Source: Desulfoluna spongiiphila (GTDB taxonomy: Bacteria > Desulfobacterota > Desulfobacteria > Desulfobacterales > Desulfolunaceae). Taken from it: a stretch of 64,000 nt of DNA. Of the stretch, positions 37,437-46,545 are shown in pieces. Each line of letters opens with the position of its first letter. Within the stretch, counting starts at the first letter, position 1. The stretch covers positions 62,001 through 126,000 of the forward strand of contig NZ_FMUX01000019.1 in assembly GCF_900101345.1 (NCBI RefSeq), read 5' to 3'. The position numbers were made by a program, and so were the translations under genes. The notes beneath the pieces were generated by a model that saw only the letters and a list, made by a program, of their open reading frames with translations, made no database searches and was not told the origin of the DNA.

Positions 37437-37898
37437 TTAGAGCGCCCCGGAGATTTTCTGAACGGTGACGCGCTTGCCATGGTCGTCGTAGATTTTTTCG
37501 ATGAGGGACATGGCCATCAAGGTGTCCTTGCTCAGTGAAAACTGGTCCGGAACCAGCATGGGGCGGTTTTTGCCTTCGCTGTGCATCCGTGTGAGCCGGT
37601 CCCTCAGGGCCTGTGCGTTCAACGTGTGTTCATCGGCGTGGAGCGTGCCGTCCGTCACCGTCACCAGTTGAAACGGTGTGGTCTCGGGGATGGTGGGTTT
37701 AAGGACTCGGATCTGGTACGACACCCGGGGCTGATCCAGGTTGGAGATACTTTCAGCGTCCACCACCTTGGGAATGGTCATCTCTCCGATGTGCACGGGG
37801 TTCTTCCCGATGGTGGAGGCCTGGGTAAAGGCGATCAAAAGCAGAAACGCCAGGTCGGCAAAGGAGAAGAGCCAGATTTTCGAGTCTTCGTATGTCAT
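37437..37898 (-). CDS. ExbD/TolR-like proton-channel subunit
   Basis: 153 residues. The single membrane helix near the N-terminus, LFSFADLAFLLLIAF, carries Asp-15 at the position of the essential proton-binding Asp of ExbD and TolR. The remaining ~120 residues form a periplasmic domain with a terminal pattern (LSKDTLMAMSLIEKIYDDHG) that fits ExbD/TolR folds loosely. The protein would work with the ExbB-like product, converting proton flow into motion of the TonB-like protein. It lies 15 bases after the ExbB-like gene. Family membership is clear from the helix and the neighbour; the choice between ExbD and TolR type is not. Confidence 0.8.
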   Translation of the reverse strand: MTYEDSKIWLFSFADLAFLLLIAFTQASTIGKNPVHIGEMTIPKVVDAESISNLDQPRVSYQIRVLKPTIPETTPFQLVTVTDGTLHADEHTLNAQALRDRLTRMHSEGKNRPMLVPDQFSLSKDTLMAMSLIEKIYDDHGKRVTVQKISGAL

Positions 37899-37913
37899 GG
37901 TACCCGCCGGATA

Positions 37914-38555
37914 TTAAGGAGTGGTGACCGAGTCTGCGGGAAGAGGGGGCTCTTCCTCCACCTGCGCCGTCATCTCACATATGGACTGATGGTGCCCCAA
38001 GGCCCGCTCAATGCGGGAGGTGGCCAGGTTGATCAGGTTTTTCTTGAAAACCTCAAGAATCACGAAGCATGTAAGGGCGATGAGGGTGGTGAAAAGGGCC
38101 ACCCCGAGGCCGGTGGTGTTGAGGTCGCTGTTGGGGTCGGCCTTGGCCAGGAAGATCATGATCATGCCGAAGATGGTGCCGATGAATCCCATGGGGGGAA
38201 GCAGGTTGGTGATCATGGTGATTTTGTTGATGTAGCGGGTGTGGTAGATGTTTACCATCATCTGGTGGGTGGCGTCGATGAGGAAGGAGACGGGGTAAGG
38301 GGTGCCCTTGTGCTCATCATGGGCGGCATGGAGGGTCTTGACGGCCGCGGTCATGAGGGGGTCGTCGAGGGTTGCGGGCTCGGGTGCCAGCCTCATCAGC
38401 TCCTTTGTCTTGATCAGCCGGGCATGCCGGTAAGCAAGGGCAATGAGCCAGACGGCGTTTAAGAACAAAAGGGCGCTTCCGATGTACACCACCCCTTGCA
38501 CAAGGTCGCTGATCAGACTGGGGTAGAGCTTGAAGATGTGAACGATAAATTCCAT
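37914..38555 (-). CDS. ExbB/TolQ/MotA-family proton-channel subunit
   Basis: 213 residues, three membrane segments (about 14-42, 112-137 and 148-170), typical of ExbB and TolQ. The signature lies in the second and third: LLPPMGFIGTIFGMIMIF and LGVALFTTLIAL. It should form the pentameric stator around the ExbD-like helix in the inner membrane. It is the first gene of the operon, about 130 bases downstream of a good promoter. It lacks the long cytoplasmic domain of flagellar MotA and of the Zorya ZorA protein, which makes those identities unlikely. Confidence 0.88.
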   Translation of the reverse strand: MEFIVHIFKLYPSLISDLVQGVVYIGSALLFLNAVWLIALAYRHARLIKTKELMRLAPEPATLDDPLMTAAVKTLHAAHDEHKGTPYPVSFLIDATHQMMVNIYHTRYINKITMITNLLPPMGFIGTIFGMIMIFLAKADPNSDLNTTGLGVALFTTLIALTCFVILEVFKKNLINLATSRIERALGHHQSICEMTAQVEEEPPLPADSVTTP

Positions 38556-38692
38556 ACGGCCTCAAGGTGTCGGGTTGTCGGTGTCACGTAAGCAGCGCAG
38601 GGCTCGCCATGATACCCAGAAATAGAGGTGTTGCCGTGTCGGTGGTATGAGATGTATGTTTTTGTCGTGTACATTGTAAACTTCAGGTAAGC

Positions 38693-38721
38693 AAATTAGG
38701 TGATAACACCCCCATTGTCAA
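38693..38721 (-). promoter_or_regulatory. Putative sigma-70 promoter of the ExbB-ExbD-TonB-like operon
   Basis: On the minus strand TTGACA (38721-38716, perfect) is followed after 17 bases by TAATTT (38698-38693). This predicts a leader of about 130 bases before the ExbB-like ATG. The divergent recC promoter must lie in the same 339-base gap but is not clear. Confidence 0.5.
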
Positions 38722-38894
38722 TACTATTTTAGGCTCAGATCCTTTGTTGAAGCCCTTTTGGGGCTGTCTGTCCGGTGCCGGGAAAGGACCGCCGGATCAA
38801 AAATGCTGCCTTGCGTCACGGAGGCGCAAGTGGCATACCAACACAAGAGTGAATTCTTACGACGACCAATTGACGGTATGGGAGACGAAAGCGC

Positions 38895-41800
38895 ATGGAC
38901 GCTGGATTGAATCTGTTTACGGGAAATCGCCTTGAAGTCCTTGCAATGGCGCTTTCCAAAGTGCTGGAAGCCCCCACGGGCAGCCCCCTGGAAGAGGATG
39001 TGGTGGTGCTCCAGAGCCAGGGCATGGCGCGATGGCTCTCCCTGGCGCTTTCCCGGAACAACGGCATCTGCGCCAACGTGCGCTGGCGGTTTCCCAACGC
39101 CTTTCTTCAGGACATGTTTGCCCTGGCCGTTCCGGACCTTGCGGACACGAGGCGTTTTGACGCGAAGACAGCGGCCTGGAAGATCATGGGGGCCCTTCCC
39201 GGGTGGGTGACGCAATCCGTCTTCGCCCCGGTGGCCCATTTTTTGGGCGGGGACGGGGATGCCCTGAAACGCTACCAGATATCAGAACTCCTGGCGGACA
39301 CCCTGGACCAGTACCTCACCTATCGACCGGACATGATCGAGGAGTGGGAGAGGGGGGAAGGGGATGATTTTCAGGCGGTTCTTTACCGCACCCTTTTGGA
39401 AGACCTTGGCTTTCGCCACCGCGTTCACCTGATGAAAGACTTTAAAGAGTGGGTTCGAACTTCTGGAAATAGCAATGGAAAAATTCCGGAAAGGGTATGC
39501 GTTTTCGGCATCTCCTCCCTGCCGGAATTTCATATGGAACTCTTTACCGCCCTGTCGGAGGTGTGCCAGGTCAATCTCTTTTTGCTGAACCCCTGCCCCC
39601 AGTACTGGGGAGATATTCTCTCCGACTCCGAGAAGCGGCGTCTCAAGGAGAAGCAGGGCCTTGAGCAGGAGGAGGACGATACCCTCCTCATGGAAGGAGG
39701 CAACCCCCTCCTTGCGTCCATGGGCGGCCAGGGACGGGAGTTCTTCGATATGATGGCCGAACGCGGCCTGGAAGAATTTCCCCTCTTTGTCGAGCCCGAC
39801 GGGGAGACCCTGCTGGGAGCCGTCCAGGCCGACATTTTTAATCTGCAGGACCGATCCCGGGGTGGGGGGGAGCCCTATGCCCTTGATCCGTCCGACACCT
39901 CCCTTACCATTCACAGCTGCCACAGCCCTTTGCGGGAGGTGGAGGTGCTGCGGGACGCCATGCTGGCCATGATGGATGAGGACCCGGATTTGAAACCGTC
40001 GGATATCCTCGTCATGGCCCCGGACATCAACACCTACGCCCCGGTCATCGAGGCGGTGTTCAGCCGGCGCGTGGAAGGCGGAATTCGCATCCCCTTTTCC
40101 ATCGCCGACCAGGCCAATCGCAGCGGGGACCGGGCCGTGGAGGCCTTGCTGCTGCTTCTGGACCTTTCCGGGTTCCGGTTTGAGGCAGGCGGCGTGCTGG
40201 AGCTTCTGGAAAACGATCGCATCCGGCAGGCCTTTGCCATGGAGGAAGGGGACCTGGAGCGTGTGAGCGGCTGGATCCGGGAGACCGCTGTGCGATGGGG
40301 CGTCGACGGCAGTCAGCGGGAGGCCGAGGGGTTTTCTCCCTTTGACGGCAACAGCTGGAAGGCAGGTTTCGACCGACTCTTCACCGGATATGCCGTGGGG
40401 GACGAAGAGCTGGCACTCTATGACGGGATCCTTCCGGCCGGTCCGGTGGAAGGGGAACACGGGGCGCTCCTCGGAAAACTGGCCTGGTTTCTGGACAGCC
40501 TGACGGCCTATGTGAAAGGCCTGGAACAATCCCGCAGCGCCGAGGAGTGGGTCGCATTTTTCGACCGGGTCCTTGAGACCTTTCTCACGGACGACGAGGG
40601 CGCAGGCGAAGGGCTCCAGGGCATCCGTGACTGCCTCTACCGCATGGGCGATGCCGCAGGGGAGGCGGAAAATGAGGACTCCGTGGAGTTTTCCGTGGTG
40701 CGCTTTATTCTCAAGACCGCCCTGGCCGCCCCGGACCCTGTGTCCGGGTTTATTACCAGCGGCGTTACCTTCTGTGCCATGCTCCCCATGCGAAGCATTC
40801 CCTTCCGGGTCATCGCCATCCTCGGCATGGGCCACGGCACCTTTCCCCGCCAGCAAAAGGCCCCGGGGTTTGACCTCATCGCCGCCTCCCCGCGGCGGGG
40901 GGACCGCTCCCGGCGAAAGGATGACCGCTACCTGTTTTTGGAGATTCTCCTCTCTGTTCGGGAGACCCTCTGGGTGAGCTACACCGGCCAGAGCATTCGG
41001 GACAACAGCACCCTCCAACCCTCGGTGCTTCTCTCCGAGCTTTTGGATTATGTGGACGGGGTGACCCGGGGCGCGGCCTCTGAGCAGATCCTGGTAACAC
41101 ACCCCCTGCACCCCTTTTCCAGTACCTATTTCCAGCCCGGACATCCCCGGCTCTTCACCTATGATGCGGCCAGTCGCCGTGTGGCGGCCCGCATGGCCGA
41201 GGTGCCGGTTTCCCCACCGCCCTTTGCGCGGCTATCCGATCCGGATGATGAGCTTGAACTGCCCGAAGCGCTTACCCTGGAGTCCCTGGAGGCTTTTTTC
41301 GCCCATCCCTGTCGGTATTTCCTGCGCGAGGGTCTCGGCCTTGAGCTGGGGGGCGTGGAGGAGGCTCCGGAGAGCTGTGAGCCCTTTACCCTGTCTGGCC
41401 TGGATCGATACCGTGCCGGCACCTTGCTGTTTGAAGAGGCTCTCTCCGGAGAGGCACCGGAAAAGTCCCTTGGCGTGGTGTCGGGCATGGGCCTTCTGCC
41501 CCGGGGGGAAGTGGGGGCTCACCTGCTCAGGGAACTGACCCGGGAGGCGGGGGCCGTGGCCGATGCCATCGCAGCCCTGGTGGCTGGGGGAGATCCTCTT
41601 TTGGAACGGCAATGGGTGGAGATTGCAGGGGTTGCCGTGGCAGGGGAAGTGGGACCCTTTTTCGGGGAAAACCTGGTGGCTGGACGCTTCGGTAAGGTGC
41701 GCAGTCAGGATTTGATCTCTGCGTGGTTGCGCCTTCTGGTGGCCGCCAAAGCCGGCATGCCCGTGGCCCGGGCCGTTGTGGTGGGTCTGGACCGGAAAAC

Positions 41801-42137
41801 CGGGCGGGCCGAGGTCGTCTCCATGGTGGTGCCCCCCAACCCGGGGGCGTGCCTGGAGGATCTCATTCGGCTCTTTGCCGCGGGCAATGGGGCGCTTTTG
41901 CCCCTGTTTCCCCTGGCCTCGGAGGCCTACGCCCGGGAGCTGGCCAAGAGCCGGGACGAAGGAAAAGCCATGGCAAAGGCGAGCTCCGCTTTTTACGGCA
42001 ATGAATTTTCTATGATGGCAGACCTGAACGACCCCTGGATCCGCATGGCGGTGCGGGGCAGGGACCCCTTGACGGAACCCGCCTTTGCGCGATGTGCTGA
42101 ACGTCTCTTCCGTCCCATGCTGGAGGCAACCGAGTAA
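38895..42137 (+). CDS. recC: Exodeoxyribonuclease V subunit gamma, RecC
   Basis: The Chi-recognising, non-catalytic subunit of RecBCD, which processes double-strand breaks. 1080 residues (E. coli 1122). The N-terminus has the family pattern LNLFTGNRLEVLAMAL and VVVLQSQGMARWLSLALS, followed by ANVRWRFPNAFLQDMF. The middle part GVTFCAMLPMRSIPFRVIAILGMGHGTFPRQ and DDRYLFLEILLSVRETLWVS are typical RecC blocks with dead helicase and nuclease folds. Starts at the ATG behind GGAGACG. Its stop overlaps the recB start (TAATG). Confidence 0.93.
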   Translation: MDAGLNLFTGNRLEVLAMALSKVLEAPTGSPLEEDVVVLQSQGMARWLSLALSRNNGICANVRWRFPNAFLQDMFALAVPDLADTRRFDAKTAAWKIMGALPGWVTQSVFAPVAHFLGGDGDALKRYQISELLADTLDQYLTYRPDMIEEWERGEGDDFQAVLYRTLLEDLGFRHRVHLMKDFKEWVRTSGNSNGKIPERVCVFGISSLPEFHMELFTALSEVCQVNLFLLNPCPQYWGDILSDSEKRRLKEKQGLEQEEDDTLLMEGGNPLLASMGGQGREFFDMMAERGLEEFPLFVEPDGETLLGAVQADIFNLQDRSRGGGEPYALDPSDTSLTIHSCHSPLREVEVLRDAMLAMMDEDPDLKPSDILVMAPDINTYAPVIEAVFSRRVEGGIRIPFSIADQANRSGDRAVEALLLLLDLSGFRFEAGGVLELLENDRIRQAFAMEEGDLERVSGWIRETAVRWGVDGSQREAEGFSPFDGNSWKAGFDRLFTGYAVGDEELALYDGILPAGPVEGEHGALLGKLAWFLDSLTAYVKGLEQSRSAEEWVAFFDRVLETFLTDDEGAGEGLQGIRDCLYRMGDAAGEAENEDSVEFSVVRFILKTALAAPDPVSGFITSGVTFCAMLPMRSIPFRVIAILGMGHGTFPRQQKAPGFDLIAASPRRGDRSRRKDDRYLFLEILLSVRETLWVSYTGQSIRDNSTLQPSVLLSELLDYVDGVTRGAASEQILVTHPLHPFSSTYFQPGHPRLFTYDAASRRVAARMAEVPVSPPPFARLSDPDDELELPEALTLESLEAFFAHPCRYFLREGLGLELGGVEEAPESCEPFTLSGLDRYRAGTLLFEEALSGEAPEKSLGVVSGMGLLPRGEVGAHLLRELTREAGAVADAIAALVAGGDPLLERQWVEIAGVAVAGEVGPFFGENLVAGRFGKVRSQDLISAWLRLLVAAKAGMPVARAVVVGLDRKTGRAEVVSMVVPPNPGACLEDLIRLFAAGNGALLPLFPLASEAYARELAKSRDEGKAMAKASSAFYGNEFSMMADLNDPWIRMAVRGRDPLTEPAFARCAERLFRPMLEATE

Positions 42138-45100
42138 TGACACACACCCTGGCAACACTGGACCTTGCAGCCACCCCCCTTTCCGGCCGGAATCTCATCG
42201 AGGCAAGCGCCGGAACGGGAAAGACCTACACCATTGCCGCCCTCTACCTGCGCCTCGTGGTGGAAGAGAAGATCTCCGTGGATCGCATCCTGGTGGTGAC
42301 CTTCACCGAAGCCGCCACCCAGGAGCTGGCCGAACGGATTCGGGGTCGCCTGCGGGAGGCCCTTTCGTTTTTGGAGGGGGCGAAAAGTGACGATCCTTTT
42401 TATGCCTCCCTTTTTTCTGAAGAAGACGCCTCAGGGGAAGCGGCGGGACGCCTGAAGGCAGCCCTGCGCAATTTTGATGAGGCAGCCATCTTCACCATCC
42501 ACGGCTTTTGCAGGCGGCTTCTGACCGACCACGCCTTTGAGACGGGCTCTCCCCTGGACATGGAACTGGTCACCGACCTCAGCTACCTGAAACAGCGGGC
42601 CGTTCAGGACTACTACCGTCGTATGGTGGAAGGGGCTTCTCCTTTGTATGCCGCCTGGATCAAGGATCGAAAGATCCTGCCCGAGAGGCTCCTGGCCTTT
42701 CTCTCCTTCAGCACCCCCTTGTCCCGCATCACCTTTCTGCCGGACGGGGAGCCCGTTCCCACCGCAGACTGCGAGACGCGGTTTGCCGAGCTTCTGGCCA
42801 GGGCGTCCCTGGTGTGGGAAGAGGAGCAGGAGGCGGCATTGAATATCCTGGCGACGGATCCGGCCCTCAATCGGAACAAGTACCGCAAAGGGGTGGAGAA
42901 GAAAGCGGAGGCTGCGGCCCGGGCTCTTTTTTCCGGAAGCATTCCCTTTGGGGAGGCCAAGGACCTTGAAAAATTGTCCCAGGCCACCCTGCAGGCTGCC
43001 GTTAAAAAGGGCAAGGCCGTGGCGGAGAATCCTCTGTTCGGGATCATGGAGTCCCTGCTGGAGGCGCTGTCCGACCTGAAAGAGATCTATGACGGGAACC
43101 TCATCGCCCACTGCATCGCCCTTGCGCGGTATGTGGACGAGACCATGGATCGGGAGAAAGAGAGGGCCGGGATCATGGGGTTTGACGACCTCCTCTCCCG
43201 GGTGGCGGGGGCCCTTGGCGGAGACGGCGGAGAACGCCTTGCCAGGGGCGTGGGGCAGAGCTACGAGGCGGCCCTCATCGATGAGTTTCAGGACACGGAC
43301 CCCGAGCAGTACGAGATCTTCGACACCCTGTTCAAAGAGACCACCCTGTTTATGATCGGCGATCCCAAGCAGGCCATCTACGGGTTTCGGGGGGCGGATA
43401 TCTTTGCCTACCTGCGGGCGGCCGGAGAGGCCGAAAAAGGGTACACCCTTGATGTGAACTACCGCAGCACCCGGGGCATGGTGCAGGCCGTCAACACCTT
43501 CTTCTCGCGTGGTACGAGCCCCTTTCTTTTTGAGCGGATTCAATTCTCTCCGGTGAAAAGCGCCGGGGGAGATGACGAAGAGACCCTTACCCTTGACGGG
43601 TCTCCGGTGAGTCCCATGCTGATCCAGCGCTTCGAGGCGGGGGAGAAACCCCTCTCCAAAGAGGCGGCCCAGAACCTGTGCATCGACCTGTGCGGGGCCG
43701 AGATGGTCTCCCTGCTCCGCATGGGGCGCCAAGGCCGGGCACTTATCGGTGAGGTTCCCCTTTCCGAGAAGCATGTGGCGGTGATCGTGCGCACCAACGG
43801 CCAGGCCCGCGCCGTGAAAAATCACCTGACCTCCCTGGGGGTCCACGCCGTCCTGTACAGTTCCGGCAACATCTTTGACAGCGAGGAGGCCGAAGAGACC
43901 GCCCTGTTCCTTGCCGCCTGCCTCCGGCCCTGGCGGCTCTCCCTTATCAAGGCCGCCCTTGCCACCTCCATGATGGGCCTGGATGCCGAAGCCCTTGCCG
44001 CCCTGGACGGATCTCCCTCTGAGCTGGAGCGCTGGAGCATACGCTTTGCCCACTGGCATGCCCTCTGGAAGGAGGAGGGCTTCATGGCGATGCTTCGCCG
44101 TTTTGTCAAGGAGCAGGACCCCTATGAACGCCTTGTGGGCCTTACGGACGGCGAGCGCCGGGTCACCAATATGCAGCACCTCACGGAACTCCTGCACCGG
44201 GAGGCCGTATCACGGCGCCTCTCCCCGGAAGGTCTTTTGCGATGGCTTTCCCGCATGCGGGACCCCGAGTCCCCGAGGCTGGAGGAACACCAGCTTCACC
44301 TGGAGAGCGACCGCACGGCCGTCCAGATCGTCACCATCCACAAAAGCAAGGGCCTGGAGTACGGCGTGGTCTTCCTGCCCTTTCCCTTTATGGGGTACCG
44401 CGAACCCAAAGGAGGAGCGCTTTATCATGAGGGAGAACGGGACCTGGTGTATGACGCGGGCTCCGAAGACCTGGAAGAGCACATGGCCCTTGCCGCAGGA
44501 GAGTCCCTGGCCGAAGAGTTGCGCCTGCTTTACGTGGCTCTCACCCGGGCCCGGCATCACATGGTCATCCCCTGGGGCCGGGTAAAGGGCATGGAGCGAA
44601 GCGCCATGGCCCGGCTTCTCCATGCCCCGGAGAGCGCAAACGCCCAGGACGCGGCCCCTGTCATTACCGCCCTGGGAGAGCACGAGCTGAGCACCCATCT
44701 CCATGACCTGGCTGCCGCTTCGGAAGGGGCCGTGTCCGTAAGCCTTTGCGAACCGGAGGAGGAGGTGGCGGTCCTGACCTTCCAGGACGACAAAACCGAG
44801 CTGGCTCCTTCGCGACGGTTTGACGGCAAGCTCCCGGAACCTCGTGTGGTCACCAGTTTTTCTGGCCTGGCATCGTCGGGCAAAGAGACCCGTGAAGCCG
44901 ATTACGACGCAAGGGCCCACATAAAACCCGATGACGAGATCCCCCCGGAAGGCATTTTTGCCTTCCCCAAAGGGGCCGCGCCGGGCACCTTCATGCATAC
45001 CCTGTTCGAGACCATTCCCTTTGATGCGGAAGATGAAGTCAGGGATGTGGCCTGCGCCGAACTCCTTGCCAGGCACGGATACGATGCGGAGCTCTGGACA

Positions 45101-45685
45101 GAAGCCATTTCAACCATGGTGGCCAGCGTGCTGACCACCCCCCTCGACGCCTTTCACACGCCTTTTGCCCTGAAAGAGGTGCCTGCGGGTTCACGCCTCC
45201 ACGAGATGGAGTTTACCTTTCCCTTAAAGCGCATCTCCCCCGAGGCCCTGAACGACGCCCTGAACCGCTGGGGCTACGGCTCCTTTGACGAAGGGGAGCT
45301 GATCATGGAAGGGCTTCGCTTTTCGCCGGTGAAAGGGTTCCTTAAAGGGTTTGTGGATTTGATTTTTCAGGTTGGGGAAGGCTTCGGGATCATCGACTGG
45401 AAGTCCAACCATCTCGGAAACAGCCCGGAGAGCTACGGGAAGGAGGCCCTGGCCCAGGCCATGGGCGAACACCACTACGGCCTGCAGTATCTCCTTTATG
45501 CCGTGGCCCTCAATCGCCACCTCGCCTTGAAACTGGGCGAGGCCTACGACTACGAGACCCACATGGCCGGGGCCTGGTATCTTTTTTTACGGGGGGTGGA
45601 CGGTTCCGGCAACGGTGTCTTCTTCGACCGGCCCGAGGAGGGGTGCATCCGGGAACTCGATGAATTGCTTATTGATATTGGGTGA
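42137..45685 (+). CDS. recB: Exodeoxyribonuclease V subunit beta, RecB
   Basis: The 3'-5' helicase and nuclease subunit of RecBCD, 1182 residues (E. coli 1180). Walker A is ASAGTGKT (24-31), Walker B region ALIDEFQDTDPEQYEIF, motif III GDPKQAIYGFRGADIFAYL and motif V VTIHKSKGLEYGVVF. The C-terminal nuclease has KGFVDLIF and the catalytic DWKSNHLG. All motifs look intact. Starts in the TAATG overlap with recC. It is followed by a family-1 repeat element instead of recD. Confidence 0.95.
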   Translation: MTHTLATLDLAATPLSGRNLIEASAGTGKTYTIAALYLRLVVEEKISVDRILVVTFTEAATQELAERIRGRLREALSFLEGAKSDDPFYASLFSEEDASGEAAGRLKAALRNFDEAAIFTIHGFCRRLLTDHAFETGSPLDMELVTDLSYLKQRAVQDYYRRMVEGASPLYAAWIKDRKILPERLLAFLSFSTPLSRITFLPDGEPVPTADCETRFAELLARASLVWEEEQEAALNILATDPALNRNKYRKGVEKKAEAAARALFSGSIPFGEAKDLEKLSQATLQAAVKKGKAVAENPLFGIMESLLEALSDLKEIYDGNLIAHCIALARYVDETMDREKERAGIMGFDDLLSRVAGALGGDGGERLARGVGQSYEAALIDEFQDTDPEQYEIFDTLFKETTLFMIGDPKQAIYGFRGADIFAYLRAAGEAEKGYTLDVNYRSTRGMVQAVNTFFSRGTSPFLFERIQFSPVKSAGGDDEETLTLDGSPVSPMLIQRFEAGEKPLSKEAAQNLCIDLCGAEMVSLLRMGRQGRALIGEVPLSEKHVAVIVRTNGQARAVKNHLTSLGVHAVLYSSGNIFDSEEAEETALFLAACLRPWRLSLIKAALATSMMGLDAEALAALDGSPSELERWSIRFAHWHALWKEEGFMAMLRRFVKEQDPYERLVGLTDGERRVTNMQHLTELLHREAVSRRLSPEGLLRWLSRMRDPESPRLEEHQLHLESDRTAVQIVTIHKSKGLEYGVVFLPFPFMGYREPKGGALYHEGERDLVYDAGSEDLEEHMALAAGESLAEELRLLYVALTRARHHMVIPWGRVKGMERSAMARLLHAPESANAQDAAPVITALGEHELSTHLHDLAAASEGAVSVSLCEPEEEVAVLTFQDDKTELAPSRRFDGKLPEPRVVTSFSGLASSGKETREADYDARAHIKPDDEIPPEGIFAFPKGAAPGTFMHTLFETIPFDAEDEVRDVACAELLARHGYDAELWTEAISTMVASVLTTPLDAFHTPFALKEVPAGSRLHEMEFTFPLKRISPEALNDALNRWGYGSFDEGELIMEGLRFSPVKGFLKGFVDLIFQVGEGFGIIDWKSNHLGNSPESYGKEALAQAMGEHHYGLQYLLYAVALNRHLALKLGEAYDYETHMAGAWYLFLRGVDGSGNGVFFDRPEEGCIRELDELLIDIG

Positions 45686-45703
45686 GGCAACAGATAAAAA
45701 ACA

Positions 45704-45876
45704 GCCTCCGGCGGCAAGGTGTGCCACCTTGAAAGCTGCTTACGAATGCGCTTTGCCCCTCGTTTCTCGGGTCAAATCACATTCGTATTTATGTCGGCGC
45801 AAACTTAAAATATGGCTATTAAGAGCTGTTTGTTAAACTTTTCAAAAGTTTAGCCCCCGGCAGGGCCGCCGGAGGC
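45704..45876. repeat. Dispersed non-coding element, family 1, copy B (173 bp, inverted)
   Basis: Termini GCCTCCGGCGGC (45704-45715) and GCCGCCGGAGGC (45865-45876) are the same 12-bp inverted repeats as copy A, in the opposite orientation. The internal CGAATGCGCTTTGCCC and GGGTCAAATCACATTCG arms (about 45743-45786) form a hairpin. It fills the whole gap between convergent recB and the CheX-like gene, so it may serve as their terminator. Confidence 0.7.
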
Positions 45877-45883
45877 ATCGTTT

Positions 45884-46441
45884 TTACGACGGCCGCTGAA
45901 AATCAGGCAGGCGCGTGAATTTGGTCTGCTCCATGGCCAGCTCGGCCTGGAAGCGGTCGTTGTCGATGGAGAAGGCGAGGCGCCGGTTTTCGTGGTAGTC
46001 CGCATCGATGGTGAGGGTGATGGCGCTGGTGAGGGCCAGGACCTTGGGCTGGCCTCGGAGGATGGAGAGGCCGAACTCCGTTTCGATGAGGCGGGTAAAG
46101 TCGCCCACCACCTGGTTGAAGATTTCACCGATGCTGTCCGTCACCTCGTTGGAGGTGAAGTCCTTGACGAGGTCTCCTTCGGGGATGCCCATGGAGATCA
46201 TGTAGCTTCGGTAGAGCTTGACGGCGGTCCGGTCATTGAAATTAAAGACGATGAGTCCGTTGAAGTCTCCGCTGAGCTGGACAAAGCAGCTGATGTCGGG
46301 TCGCATGATGAGCTTGGGGATGGTCTGGAGGGTCCCTGCGCATGCGATGGACTTCCGGGTGCTGATCTCCAGCACATGGGACACCGCTTCGGAGAGAACG
46401 GCGGCGATAAGGTCAATGGTCGTTGATTCTTGAAGCTTCAT
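45884..46441 (-). CDS. CheX/CheC-like phosphatase-family protein
   Basis: 185 residues with a CheX-like fold. The segment DSIGEIFNQVVGDF resembles the E-x-x-N catalytic pattern of CheX/CheC CheY-P phosphatases, and a preceding FNGLIVFNFNDRTAVKLY strand-helix block fits the same family. An N-terminal 30 residues of helix (STTIDLIAAVLSEAVSHVLE) lead in. CheC/CheX proteins dephosphorylate CheY; whether this one does is not certain, since the DUF3334-type relatives are uncharacterised. It is transcribed opposite to recB and recD and separates them. No other chemotaxis gene is adjacent; a chemoreceptor lies at 51531-53300. Confidence 0.65.
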   Translation of the reverse strand: MKLQESTTIDLIAAVLSEAVSHVLEISTRKSIACAGTLQTIPKLIMRPDISCFVQLSGDFNGLIVFNFNDRTAVKLYRSYMISMGIPEGDLVKDFTSNEVTDSIGEIFNQVVGDFTRLIETEFGLSILRGQPKVLALTSAITLTIDADYHENRRLAFSIDNDRFQAELAMEQTKFTRLPDFQRPS

Positions 46442-46545
46442 GATAATGCCTGTTGTACTGATGGGTTATGATTTTGTTTCGGCCTGTTCGGCCAGGCGGC
46501 CGCGTGCCGTGGCGCAGTTTACCACAATGAGGAAGAGATGATCCA

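Noticed and set aside
37914..38555. ZorA or MotA identity (Zorya defence or flagellar stator) for the ExbB-like protein
   Set aside because: It lacks the long cytoplasmic domain, the partner lacks a peptidoglycan-binding OmpA domain, and no helicase or nuclease gene accompanies it.
39282..44197. Long antisense open frames opposite recC and recB
   Set aside because: They overlap strongly supported genes completely and show no family motif.
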